A stretch of DNA of 12,837 nt from CAZHJE01 sp964532965 (lineage in GTDB: Bacteria; Patescibacteriota; WWE3; UBA101185; UBA10185): NCBI GenBank assembly GCA_964532965.1, contig CAZHJE010000020.1, forward strand, positions 1 to 12,837, written 5' to 3'. The stretch's first letter is position 1; every line of letters starts with the position of its first letter. The notes beneath the pieces were generated by a model. It ran no database searches and was not told the DNA's origin. It saw only the letters and a list, made by a program, of their open reading frames with translations. Below, one piece after another: positions 5,608 through 12,837 of the stretch. The translations under genes and the position numbers were made by a program.

Positions 5608-5988
5608 ATGGAAAATAATAAGAAAAAAATATTAATTATTGAAGACGATGTATATATTCGTGATGTATATGTTGAAATTCTTGAAGACAGCGGGTTTGAT
5701 GTAGAACAAGCGCAAGATGGGCAAGAAGGACTAGTTAAAGCATCAAAGGGCGGTTATGATCTAATTCTCCTTGACATTATGACACCTAGACTTGATGGAA
5801 TTGGATTTTTAAAAGCATTAAAAGATAATCCTGCAGATATACAAAATGGTCCTATAGTCATGTTGACCAATCTCGCACACGATCCTGTTATACAGCAGGG
5901 CATTGAATATGGGGCGACAAGCTATATTATTAAATCTGATATCACACCGGATCAACTGGTCGAAAGAGTTAAGACTTTTTTGGGCTAG
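5608..5988 (+). CDS. Stand-alone response-regulator receiver protein (CheY-like)
   Basis: The 126-residue product is a single receiver domain with no output domain. The acidic pocket is E12-D13-D14 (LIIEDDVYI), the phospho-acceptor is D56 (LILLDIMTP), the switch threonine is T87 (IVMLTN), and the conserved lysine is K109 in YIIKSDITP, followed by the closing helix. All residues needed for Mg-dependent phosphorylation are present, so it should accept phosphate from a histidine kinase and signal through protein contacts, as CheY or Spo0F do. It begins 35 bp after the winged-helix regulator, which lacks a receiver, so the two could form a split response regulator (inference). Its last 20 bp overlap, tail-to-tail, the membrane pseudokinase-like gene. 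The ATG is preferred over an in-frame TTG at 5596, which lies in the -10 box. The cognate kinase is not in this window. Confidence 0.9.
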   Translation: MENNKKKILIIEDDVYIRDVYVEILEDSGFDVEQAQDGQEGLVKASKGGYDLILLDIMTPRLDGIGFLKALKDNPADIQNGPIVMLTNLAHDPVIQQGIEYGATSYIIKSDITPDQLVERVKTFLG

Positions 5989-6721
5989 ACAAAAGCCTTT
6001 TGCCTGTAACATCTTCTTCAAATTCTTTCAAAAAGCGTAAAGCTTCGTCCGCCGTAGCTATAATCTTAGATGCAGTTGCATCAACATCTGATTTTTTTTC
6101 TGTTTTTTTAATCATATACGCCATTTGTTTTGCATCGTTTATTGGTTGTCTAATATTTACAGAAAAATTATTCACCCTATTTGCAAGTATTTCTTCGACT
6201 TTACCTTGATAAGCTTTTTTTTGTTCTTCAAGTATTAATATTTCTTTTGATGCTTGTTTTAATCTAATGTATTCTTTGCGTAGAAAATAACTAAGCGGTA
6301 ATACTGTAACTAAAGATAGGACAACCATAAAATCATACGCCAGATCAACTTCACCAATGCTAAAAGAAAATAATATTACTAAAACAGCTACAAATGCTAA
6401 AGATATGCTCATACTAAATACAAAAGCTATCATCACAGCAAGCAGATAAAGTACAAAAAAGAATGGTGAAAACGACCATCCGGTAGAACCAATTAAAAAT
6501 AAAAAGAATGTAGTTAATAAATAAATATAGCTTTTTGAATAATCCTTGGCTTTATCTTTACCTTTTATAAAAAATGTATAGCCAAGAAGAATTAGTAAAA
6601 GTAATAGCGTTAACTGAAGCGATAACCCCTTTGTCACAGAATTCTTAGTTAAGAAAAACGTAACAATTGTAATGATGGGAAATACTAACATGTTTAAATA
6701 GGTATTCTTAGCTTTCATCAT
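5969..6721 (-). CDS. Polytopic membrane protein with histidine-kinase-like dimerisation helix, no phospho-His and no ATPase domain
   Basis: The product has 250 residues. About six hydrophobic helices fill residues 10-148 (roughly 10-25, 33-52, 64-80, 84-105, 107-122, 130-147). A charged coiled-coil-like helix follows (148-182, ending EEQKKAYQGKVEEILANR), then a segment that aligns with a HisKA H-box: S187-V-N-I-R-Q-P-I194 against S-H-E-L-R-T-P-L. The phospho-accepting His is V188. A second helix (211-240, ATASKIIATADEALRFLKEF) resembles the return helix of the dimerisation hairpin. The protein then ends, with no HATPase_c domain. It may be a sensor scaffold or pseudokinase that contacts the neighbouring receiver; this is inference. 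ATGs at 6721 and 6718 are both possible. The gene starts 17 bp after the giant surface-protein gene on the same strand, suggesting co-transcription, and its 3' end overlaps the receiver gene by 20 bp. Confidence 0.75.
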   Translation of the reverse strand: MMKAKNTYLNMLVFPIITIVTFFLTKNSVTKGLSLQLTLLLLLILLGYTFFIKGKDKAKDYSKSYIYLLTTFFLFLIGSTGWSFSPFFFVLYLLAVMIAFVFSMSISLAFVAVLVILFSFSIGEVDLAYDFMVVLSLVTVLPLSYFLRKEYIRLKQASKEILILEEQKKAYQGKVEEILANRVNNFSVNIRQPINDAKQMAYMIKKTEKKSDVDATASKIIATADEALRFLKEFEEDVTGKRLLSSPKKS

Positions 6722-6738
6722 ATATTGTTAATGATAGA

Positions 6739-9700
6739 TCACTCTCCAAAAGTTGTAAATGAATAATATGCATCATAAGCGTAGTTTTTGTTTTGGCTCA
6801 TAACTTCAAAAAAGTATCTTGTATTATTTTTTAAGTTTTCGATTTTAACTTTATGTATTTTAGATCCATCTGGTGACCATATTTCATTACCATATGCTAA
6901 TGTTTCACCATAGTTTACTTTATTATTTCTTGTAACATGGTTTGTTTCCCAAGATATTACAGCATAATCTGTACCAAACTCCTCTAGTGTAACATTTGAT
7001 ATTTTAGTTGGGCCTTCATCAAACATATATGCATTAAATGTATCTATTGCTATTTTTGTGCTTCTTATCGCATTTAACACAGTATTATCGTCTTTTGATG
7101 GCGGTTGTTGAAGCGATAGCCATGCAATATTAACTCCATCTCTCATTCTATTTAATAAAGGCGAGGAACGGTAGGTATTAGAAAATGCATATTTAGTTTT
7201 ATTCTGTTGTGCGGTTATTTTATTGTTTAGCAAAACATTCGTATCTAAAATTAATTGTCTAAAAGACAGCAATGATTCTTGTGTACTCACTTGAGCCTCA
7301 GATATTTCGTTTTTAACACTTGATTGTGCAGTTGCTAAATTTAACTTAGTAATATCATAAGCGTATTCTACCTTTAACAAAATGTTAGATATCGTTTTTG
7401 GAGCTGTATGTGCGATTGTATTATACATATCATGCCCAACAGTTGAAGCCTTTATTAATACTAAATTTATATTATATGCAAGTGTTGTCTTTGTACTAAC
7501 AAATAATTTAAATGCAAATTGAGAGGTTTTTATAAATGCGGCTTTTAATGTATCTTGTCCTAATCTAATTCCATTTGCAATCGCCTGAGTCAATGTTCTA
7601 AATTCTTGTGCCTCAACTTCTCGTCTCAATCTAACTTTTTTTTCTAGTTCTGGGATAGATATTGTTTGGTTTTGTCTTAGTTCTTCTTTTTGATCTTCAT
7701 CTAAATCTTGTAAAAGGGTTTTTGCTTGATCTGCAGTAAGCAATTGAACATTGTACGAAAAGGTTTCTGACTCATTACCCGCTTTATCATATGCAGTTAC
7801 TAATACAATATACTTCCCATACTCTAATCTTTCTGATGTAAATGTAAATGAAGTATCTTTTTTACCAGTCATATTAATGCTCTGAGCACTAACTAACGAT
7901 CTGGAAGTCTCTACTCCGAAAAAGAAATTCTGTTTATAAAAAGCAAATATAGTTTTATCGAGTGCTAAACTATCTTGTACATTTCCGGTTATATTAGGTT
8001 GGGTTGTAGTAACTAGTAAATAGCCATCTTTTTCATCTAAATATTTTATATTTATATTTGATATTTCTGGAGAACGGGTATCAACATAAAATGTTTTTGA
8101 CGAGGATACACTATTACCAGCGTTATCATATGCCGTAATTTTCCAAGTATTTTTACCATCTTTTAATTTACCATCGTTTTCATTACTTCCCCAACTTGAA
8201 CTTGCTCTAGTGGTTAAATTTAAATAGTTGTTACTCGATGCGTCATCATCAAACCCTTGAAACTTTAATGTATACTTATCTTTGGTTAGTGTATTGGTTC
8301 CAGATGTTGGTATTGAGCCAATTGTAAATCCGGTACCATCTTCGTGTGTTATTTTTAATTCATATTCAAGTAAACCGCTGTTATCGTCAGAAAATGCTTT
8401 CCATTTAAATGTTGGTCTTACCTCATTAATGTAACTATCTTCTTCTGGATAATCTAAATCGCCTTTTTCTGCTCTTGTTGTGTCAATTGTGAAGGTATCC
8501 GAAGCATTACTTGATATATTGTCTGCATTATCTATTGCCCGCACATACACTGTATGATCACCATCAGACAATGCTTCAAATTGACATGTAAAGTCTTCGG
8601 TTGCCTCGTTGAAGCTACTATCATCGGCGGCACAATTAGTCCAACTGCCAGATGTAGCATCTATCTGATACTCTACATCCACCACTGTTCCTGTAGCGTC
8701 TGTTGCAATACCAACTAAGGTTGGTGTCGTATCTGTTGATGGATCTGGTGAAATTGCTGTTAATGAAATTGTCGGAGATGTAGCGTCGACAACAAATGTA
8801 TCAGTGCCATAATTACCAGATGCGGTAGTGTTTGTGGCACTATCTGTTGCTCTAATATAAACAGTGTGTGTGCCATTTGTTAAAATGCCTATAGAACACG
8901 TAAATGCTTCACTTAGTTCGTCTATTGCGCCGTCATCAGCTGTACAAGCTGACCAGCTACCTGCTATAGAGTCTACTTGATATTGTATAGCTGTTAACGC
9001 TGTTGTAGCATCTGTTGCAGTACCCGTTAATGTTGGTGTTGTGTCAGTAGTTGGATCTGGTGATACCGGTGTTACAGATATGGTCGGTGCAGTTGCGTCT
9101 ATTGTAAATGTATCTGTAGCGTAATCAACACTATCCGTTGTGTTACCATTTGAATCTGATGCCCGCACATAAATTGTATGTGATCCATCTGACAAAGATG
9201 CAGACACACTACAAGTAAAAGCTTCGGTTGCTTCATCAAAATCTCCGTCATCTGCTGTGCATAGTGTCCAAACACCACCTGTACCATCCATTTGGTAAGC
9301 AACACTAGAAACTGCGCCTATAGCCTCTGTTGCCGAACCAGTTAGTGCTGGTGTATTATCAGAATTTGGATCAGGTGACAAAACATCTAAATCTAAGCTT
9401 GGAGGGGTATTATCAAATACAATATTAGAAAATGTTGCATCACCTTGAGTTACCGAAGAAGAGTCAGAACCAAAATAGACAGTACTTGGCTCAGTACCGA
9501 AGCTTGCTGGAATTGACGATAAAGTTATTTTTGCATTACCACCAACATTAAATACCATAGTGCCCCCACCTGTATACTGAAGTGTAATGGCGTATTGAGT
9601 TCCCGCAACTATAGCACCAGTAGCATCCCATGTACCACTTTTTGTACTGCCGCCCATAGAGTATTCCATTTTTACAGTATTATCACTATCCCAATAGACA

Positions 9701-11697
9701 TTTATATAATCATCTGAATCCCCATATAGGGCAATAATGTACGCATCCTCATCGGTATCTTGAGCAAAATTTGATGCTATTGATGCCGAATGGCGGGGGC
9801 GGTAATCAAAAGATATAAAACCACTGCCTGATGATATGGAGGAAGCATCGGTTTCGATATATGAATCTTTACCGTCCACACGGATTTCATCAGAATTTTC
9901 TGTGCTATTTGCTTCAGAAGCAGGTGTAGCAGTAACTGTAACATCAGACAATTGATATGCATAAACATCATCAAAATATGATATACCATCAGTGTATCCA
10001 TGCCTTAATTGAATTTGAAGTTCTGATCCAGTTACTCTGCCAACACTTTTTAAATATTCAAACGCATTCTCACTTGATGGCGTTAAAATAACCGACCCAG
10101 AAGAATCTGTTTGTGGCGCCAAGTTAAAAACTGCAAATTGTTCGGCAATTTCTGTACCGCCAGTGTCATGCCTAGTATATGCTCCAACGGAGTAAAATTC
10201 ACCTGAAGATACAAATATTTGTATTTTATTAATACGTGCGTTCCAGTTTGTACTGTCGATTTTAAAAGATGTTCCTCCACTGTGGTATATTGTTGTTTCT
10301 TCGATTCCTTCACCAGAAACTAATGTCACATTTGTCCAATCTGTCGGTATATTAGGATCGCCTCCCTGAAAACTTTCAAACGATGAATTAGGAACTTCGT
10401 TTGTTAAAACCTCTACATAATGCCAATAACACGTTCCTGACGCGGCGGTGTTTAATAGTTGTATTTTTTCTGTTTCTGTTGCCGGTGCTTCCCAAGTAAA
10501 TATATATACATCCGGCGCTGCTTTAGTAGAACCGGTACTACCATCAAGACTCGTGACTACAGTGCTTCCATCAGATTGGGTAATTTTTACTTGAGGATCA
10601 CATGTTCCATCACTATGCCCTAATGCTCGTAAAACATATTCGTTACCACTTGTCACACTTAGATCATGAGACATAAACTGATTCGCACCCGTACTTGTAT
10701 ATTTATAGCCCCCAGAAAATATTTTTTCACTTGTAGCTAGTGCACTCATTGTCAAACTACTGCTCCACCCATCAGTTGTCGCTGTGCCAGCTAACATGAG
10801 CCCGCCAGTATTTGTTGTACTCACATAGGTAAGGTTAGACCTATGCGGATGACTCCAGGCTTCCCCAGTGCTTGTAGTAAGTGCCCCCGTAGTTGAGTTT
10901 GTAGGTATTGATAAGACAACATCCCAAGAACCTGTAATTTCTGTGGGATCTGTGCCACTACCGCTGTTATATATCAAATTTACTTCATCTCCATTACCAA
11001 CATTTATACCCGTATTACCATCATAAAGTACTCGGCGATATATTGTTAAACCTTCTACTATTCCAGACGAAGCATTATTGCTACCCAAGCTACCTATAGA
11101 AGTATTTGCTGCAGGAGCTCCTACTGTGGGTGCGGTTGTGATACCAAATGAGGGCGTACTATCATCGTTGATGGTTAAACTTGCATAGTTTGTTCCATTT
11201 AAAGTATTATCAACATCCCATCTTGCAACTATATTATATGTCGTTCCCGCTGTTATAGTTTCGGAAGCTTGAAAGGATCTATTGCCAATAGTCAATATGA
11301 ATCTATCATTTGCATAGTCATAACTAAGCAAGTATGTCGAACTTAACGTCCAAAGATAATGTTTTCCTAACCCAGATAAGTCAGATGATCCATACTCGGG
11401 TGTCCACCATAGTACAACACTGCCTTGATTCATATCTGCAATATCGTAAAAATTTCCACTCACTTGCGTACCACGAGACACAGATAAAACATCGTCAGAG
11501 AGCCCATATGTATCTGTTGCATCTCCTTGAACTATAGGTGCCGCGGTAAAAGGACCAGGTGCCGTTCTTTTTGACAGTCCGGGAGTAAAAGTAGCGGCAT
11601 GTATCGTACTAGTATTTAAAAATGAAAAAAATAAAGACAAAAACAAAACCAAAACAAAAGATACACTTTTTTTCTTAAAATTTATTGAGCAGTTCAT
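6739..11697 (-). CDS. Giant secreted multidomain surface protein (LamG/ConA-like, CBM-like, Ig-like repeats, C-terminal FN3-like)
   Basis: The product has 1652 residues. Residues 1-35 form a signal peptide: basic FKKK, a long hydrophobic core, and likely cleavage after TIHA. A ConA/LamG-like beta-sandwich covers about 60-250. A probable beta domain spans about 330-432, with C366 and C423 able to pair. A CBM4_9-like domain (VPNSSFE...PTDW, 435-590) and a second ConA-like domain (605-762) follow. Next come three tandem Ig-like repeats (766-870, 871-974, 975-1073), two more Ig/FN3-like domains (1076-1206, 1207-1320), a long helical amphipathic region (1320-1560), and a final FN3/phosphatase-N-like domain (1561-1652; AVISWETN ... 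KVNYGE ... TRYFFEV). There is no sortase motif, C-terminal helix or lipobox, so retention at the surface would need another mechanism. It is probably an adhesin or carbohydrate-binding surface protein. The ATG at 11697 gives an intact signal peptide; no Shine-Dalgarno or clear -10 is seen. The downstream membrane gene is 17 bp away. Confidence 0.88.
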   Translation of the reverse strand: MNCSINFKKKSVSFVLVLFLSLFFSFLNTSTIHAATFTPGLSKRTAPGPFTAAPIVQGDATDTYGLSDDVLSVSRGTQVSGNFYDIADMNQGSVVLWWTPEYGSSDLSGLGKHYLWTLSSTYLLSYDYANDRFILTIGNRSFQASETITAGTTYNIVARWDVDNTLNGTNYASLTINDDSTPSFGITTAPTVGAPAANTSIGSLGSNNASSGIVEGLTIYRRVLYDGNTGINVGNGDEVNLIYNSGSGTDPTEITGSWDVVLSIPTNSTTGALTTSTGEAWSHPHRSNLTYVSTTNTGGLMLAGTATTDGWSSSLTMSALATSEKIFSGGYKYTSTGANQFMSHDLSVTSGNEYVLRALGHSDGTCDPQVKITQSDGSTVVTSLDGSTGSTKAAPDVYIFTWEAPATETEKIQLLNTAASGTCYWHYVEVLTNEVPNSSFESFQGGDPNIPTDWTNVTLVSGEGIEETTIYHSGGTSFKIDSTNWNARINKIQIFVSSGEFYSVGAYTRHDTGGTEIAEQFAVFNLAPQTDSSGSVILTPSSENAFEYLKSVGRVTGSELQIQLRHGYTDGISYFDDVYAYQLSDVTVTATPASEANSTENSDEIRVDGKDSYIETDASSISSGSGFISFDYRPRHSASIASNFAQDTDEDAYIIALYGDSDDYINVYWDSDNTVKMEYSMGGSTKSGTWDATGAIVAGTQYAITLQYTGGGTMVFNVGGNAKITLSSIPASFGTEPSTVYFGSDSSSVTQGDATFSNIVFDNTPPSLDLDVLSPDPNSDNTPALTGSATEAIGAVSSVAYQMDGTGGVWTLCTADDGDFDEATEAFTCSVSASLSDGSHTIYVRASDSNGNTTDSVDYATDTFTIDATAPTISVTPVSPDPTTDTTPTLTGTATDATTALTAIQYQVDSIAGSWSACTADDGAIDELSEAFTCSIGILTNGTHTVYIRATDSATNTTASGNYGTDTFVVDATSPTISLTAISPDPSTDTTPTLVGIATDATGTVVDVEYQIDATSGSWTNCAADDSSFNEATEDFTCQFEALSDGDHTVYVRAIDNADNISSNASDTFTIDTTRAEKGDLDYPEEDSYINEVRPTFKWKAFSDDNSGLLEYELKITHEDGTGFTIGSIPTSGTNTLTKDKYTLKFQGFDDDASSNNYLNLTTRASSSWGSNENDGKLKDGKNTWKITAYDNAGNSVSSSKTFYVDTRSPEISNINIKYLDEKDGYLLVTTTQPNITGNVQDSLALDKTIFAFYKQNFFFGVETSRSLVSAQSINMTGKKDTSFTFTSERLEYGKYIVLVTAYDKAGNESETFSYNVQLLTADQAKTLLQDLDEDQKEELRQNQTISIPELEKKVRLRREVEAQEFRTLTQAIANGIRLGQDTLKAAFIKTSQFAFKLFVSTKTTLAYNINLVLIKASTVGHDMYNTIAHTAPKTISNILLKVEYAYDITKLNLATAQSSVKNEISEAQVSTQESLLSFRQLILDTNVLLNNKITAQQNKTKYAFSNTYRSSPLLNRMRDGVNIAWLSLQQPPSKDDNTVLNAIRSTKIAIDTFNAYMFDEGPTKISNVTLEEFGTDYAVISWETNHVTRNNKVNYGETLAYGNEIWSPDGSKIHKVKIENLKNNTRYFFEVMSQNKNYAYDAYYSFTTFGE
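8479..9402 (-). repeat. Three in-frame tandem repeats encoding Ig-like modules
   Basis: Units lie at 9402-9088, 9087-8776 and 8775-8479 (105, 104 and 99 codons). Each begins with a 'SPDPxxDxTPxLxG' strand, passes through a C-x15-C loop (C813/C829, C918/C934, C1022/C1038; consensus CtADDg.fdEatEaFTC), continues with 'dGsHTvYvRAtDs..N', and ends 'DTFtiDaT'. The paired cysteines suggest one disulfide per module, and the acidic loop between them could bind calcium. The units have diverged but are clearly homologous; such arrays can gain or lose units by recombination. Confidence 0.85.
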
Positions 11698-11791
11698 ACA
11701 TTATGTCTTTTTCATAATTTAATTTAATGGTAATACGTTTTACTAAAAAGGTAAATGCCCACAATACTATCAACTAATTTATGATTTACGG

Positions 11792-11797
11792 TATAAT
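11792..11797 (+). promoter_or_regulatory. Leaderless -10 box of the one-helix membrane protein gene
   Basis: A perfect TATAAT ends exactly 6 bases before the ATG at 11804, the same spacing as at 4544-4549. No good -35 is seen at 17 bases (ATCAAC). The predicted transcript starts at the A of the start codon. Confidence 0.55.
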
Positions 11798-11803
11798 TTA
11801 AAT

Positions 11804-12001
11804 ATGTTGTTACCAAAGTATCTAACCACTGTTACAAAATTTAGCAAATTATGTGCTTTAGTACTTTTTACTGCACTTCCATTTATTGGGTTTTACTCTG
11901 GCTACAATTACGCAAAAAATATGTATCATCAAGAGATATTGGGGTTACGTATTGAAAATGAGATATTAAATGCAATTGTTAAGCAAGAAATTGATTTATA
12001 A
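11804..12001 (+). CDS. Small one-helix membrane protein
   Basis: The product has 65 residues: a basic N-terminus (KYLTTVTKFSK), one hydrophobic helix (about residues 17-33, LCALVLFTALPFIGFYSGY), and a polar helical tail (NMYHQEILGLRIENEILNAI). The 'LPFIGFYSGY.YA' end of the helix recalls small membrane proteins that recur in Patescibacteria, though I cannot name a family. The tail is presumably outside the membrane and could form a short coiled coil. Function is unknown. A perfect TATAAT six bases before the ATG supports both the gene and its start. It is divergent from the giant surface protein (106-bp gap) and converges on the 248-residue gene 18 bp away. Confidence 0.68.
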   Translation: MLLPKYLTTVTKFSKLCALVLFTALPFIGFYSGYNYAKNMYHQEILGLRIENEILNAIVKQEIDL

Positions 12002-12019
12002 TTGATTTGCAATAGATTC

Positions 12020-12766
12020 TCAAATAACATTTGGGATAGGCTGTTTTATATACAACGACAAAATGCGTTTGTCTACTGCCGTTAGGGCCTCTTTAATTCT
12101 AATCTTTTGTAATAGTGCTCCCACAATCTCTATAATTTGTGTGGACTTTAGTCCTTTAAAAGTGTTAATTATTTCAGTAAGTAATTGCTCTAACACAGCT
12201 ATGATTTCGTTCCTAGTGGACTCCATAGCAAGTTCGGCTGTGATTTCATCGTCACTAGCCCTTAGTGCCTCTAGATGAGGGTTAGCACTAAAATAGTCTT
12301 CGTCAACTGTAGATAAGGAACGAATTGCATCAGAAAAATTCGCAGCATTTTCACCAAATTCTATTTGTAAAAGCTGAATTGCCTCTTCATCACCAGATAT
12401 TGCGAATAATAAATTTTCACCACCAAATTTAGCTAATACCTCATCAAAAGCATCTAGTAATTGAGGGTTTTTTGATGCTACTTTTTCTCGTGCCACCTGC
12501 AATCTCAATAATTGATAATGCGCAAGCTCTTCCTGAACAATGCTTGTTATTTCTTCAGCGCTGAACCCCTCGTTCAAATACTCAAAGCGTGATGCTAGAT
12601 CAAGCACTTGTTTCATAGGTAAACGTGAAAACTCATCGGGCGTAAAGTTTTCTGTAAAGGCACCTCTTGCCTGTGGGGATAACCGGGTATCAAGAGCCTC
12701 AAGTTCTTGCTGTGTCCATTCTCTTGAAGTACCAAGTTCTATTTTTTTAGTAACTAAATCCGACAT
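12020..12766 (-). CDS. Hypothetical soluble all-helical protein, 248 residues
   Basis: I do not recognise this protein. It is acidic and appears almost wholly alpha-helical, with no signal peptide, no membrane segment and no cysteine. It begins MSDLVTKKIELGTSREWTQQ. A middle part contains FTPDEFSRLPMKQVLDLASRF (about 41-61) and FSAEEITSIVQEELAHYQLL (68-87). The C-terminal third is leucine/isoleucine-rich (NEIIAVLEQLLTEIINTF, then IIEIVGALLQKIRIKEAL), suggesting helix bundling or oligomerisation. It could be a structural or scaffold protein; no enzyme motif is visible. The start is supported by TTGTTT-17-TACGAT, with the -10 ending 6 bases before the ATG. There is no Shine-Dalgarno. It stands alone in this window and converges with the one-helix protein gene. 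Confidence 0.75.
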   Translation of the reverse strand: MSDLVTKKIELGTSREWTQQELEALDTRLSPQARGAFTENFTPDEFSRLPMKQVLDLASRFEYLNEGFSAEEITSIVQEELAHYQLLRLQVAREKVASKNPQLLDAFDEVLAKFGGENLLFAISGDEEAIQLLQIEFGENAANFSDAIRSLSTVDEDYFSANPHLEALRASDDEITAELAMESTRNEIIAVLEQLLTEIINTFKGLKSTQIIEIVGALLQKIRIKEALTAVDKRILSLYIKQPIPNVI

Positions 12767-12772
12767 ATTAAA

Positions 12773-12801
12773 ATCGTAACAAATATTTGATAAAGAAACA
12801 A
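12773..12801 (-). promoter_or_regulatory. Leaderless promoter of the 248-residue gene
   Basis: The minus strand carries TTGTTT (12796-12801), 17 bases, TACGAT (12773-12778), and 6 bases to the ATG at 12766. The geometry is the same as at the receiver gene. The bases from here to the right edge contain no other feature I can support. Confidence 0.45.
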
Positions 12802-12837
12802 TTAGTTTTGGGGTATTTCTTGTATTCTTTTTATAAT

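Noticed and set aside
5975..6002. Possible terminator (GGCT...AGCC followed by T's) where the receiver and pseudokinase genes meet
   Set aside because: The stem is only 4-5 bp with a 7-base loop, and it lies inside coding sequence of the opposite gene; too weak to call.
9777..10313. Extra reading frames inside the giant protein gene, on the same strand in other frames
   Set aside because: Low-complexity, Leu/His/Met-rich shadow frames of the large gene, with no domain and no start signal.

Overview
The window is AT-rich bacterial DNA using the standard genetic code: TGA, TAA and TAG all end genes, so there is no UGA-glycine recoding. Several hints point to the Candidate Phyla Radiation (Patescibacteria), perhaps the Microgenomates or Katanobacteria side. 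These are the giant secreted LamG/Ig-like protein with 'SPDPxTDTTPTLxG' repeats, the fusion of a P-loop domain to a winged helix, the 65-residue one-helix 'LPFIGFYSG' protein, the near absence of Shine-Dalgarno sites, and -10 boxes lying almost on the start codons. This placement is inferred from protein style; there is no marker gene. I see no rRNA, tRNA, CRISPR array, insertion sequence or phage gene, and no stretch over 300 bases without a gene.

Layout. 1-1190 (minus): the 5' part of a PhnB/VOC-fold protein, then a 279-residue protein distantly like the TraB superfamily. 1267-1989 (plus): an AlkD-type DNA glycosylase. 2007-2342 (minus) and 2470-3294 (plus): a small C-terminally anchored membrane protein and a GT2 glycosyltransferase, transcribed apart from overlapping promoters. 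3329-4448 (minus): a Methyltransf_32-like methyltransferase, a doubtful 57-residue ORF and a small four-cysteine zinc-ribbon protein.

4449-6721 is the most interesting part. Four head-to-tail 11-bp repeats (TTTACTTGnAn) sit directly upstream of, and overlap the -35 position of, a gene whose product joins a STAND/AAA-like domain with both Walker motifs degenerate to a C-terminal OmpR/PhoB-type winged helix. OmpR/PhoB proteins typically bind 11-bp direct repeats, so this looks like an autoregulatory operator. Next comes a stand-alone receiver protein with an intact phosphorylation site. Tail-to-tail with it, overlapping by 20 bp, is a membrane protein with a histidine-kinase-like dimerisation helix that has lost the phospho-histidine and has no ATPase domain.

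6739-11697 (minus) encodes a 1652-residue secreted multidomain surface protein, followed after only 17 bp by the pseudokinase-like membrane gene, so the two are probably co-transcribed. 11804-12001 (plus) is a one-helix membrane protein, and 12020-12766 (minus) is an unrecognised acidic, probably all-helical soluble protein.

Together, 4449-11697 can be read as a cell-surface and signalling island: a big exported adhesin-like or carbohydrate-binding protein, a membrane sensor-like partner, a receiver, and a DNA-binding regulator controlling its own promoter. The functional link between these parts is inference from neighbourhood and domain logic. The genes on either side (repair, glycosyl transfer, methyl transfer) look like ordinary housekeeping or accessory functions.
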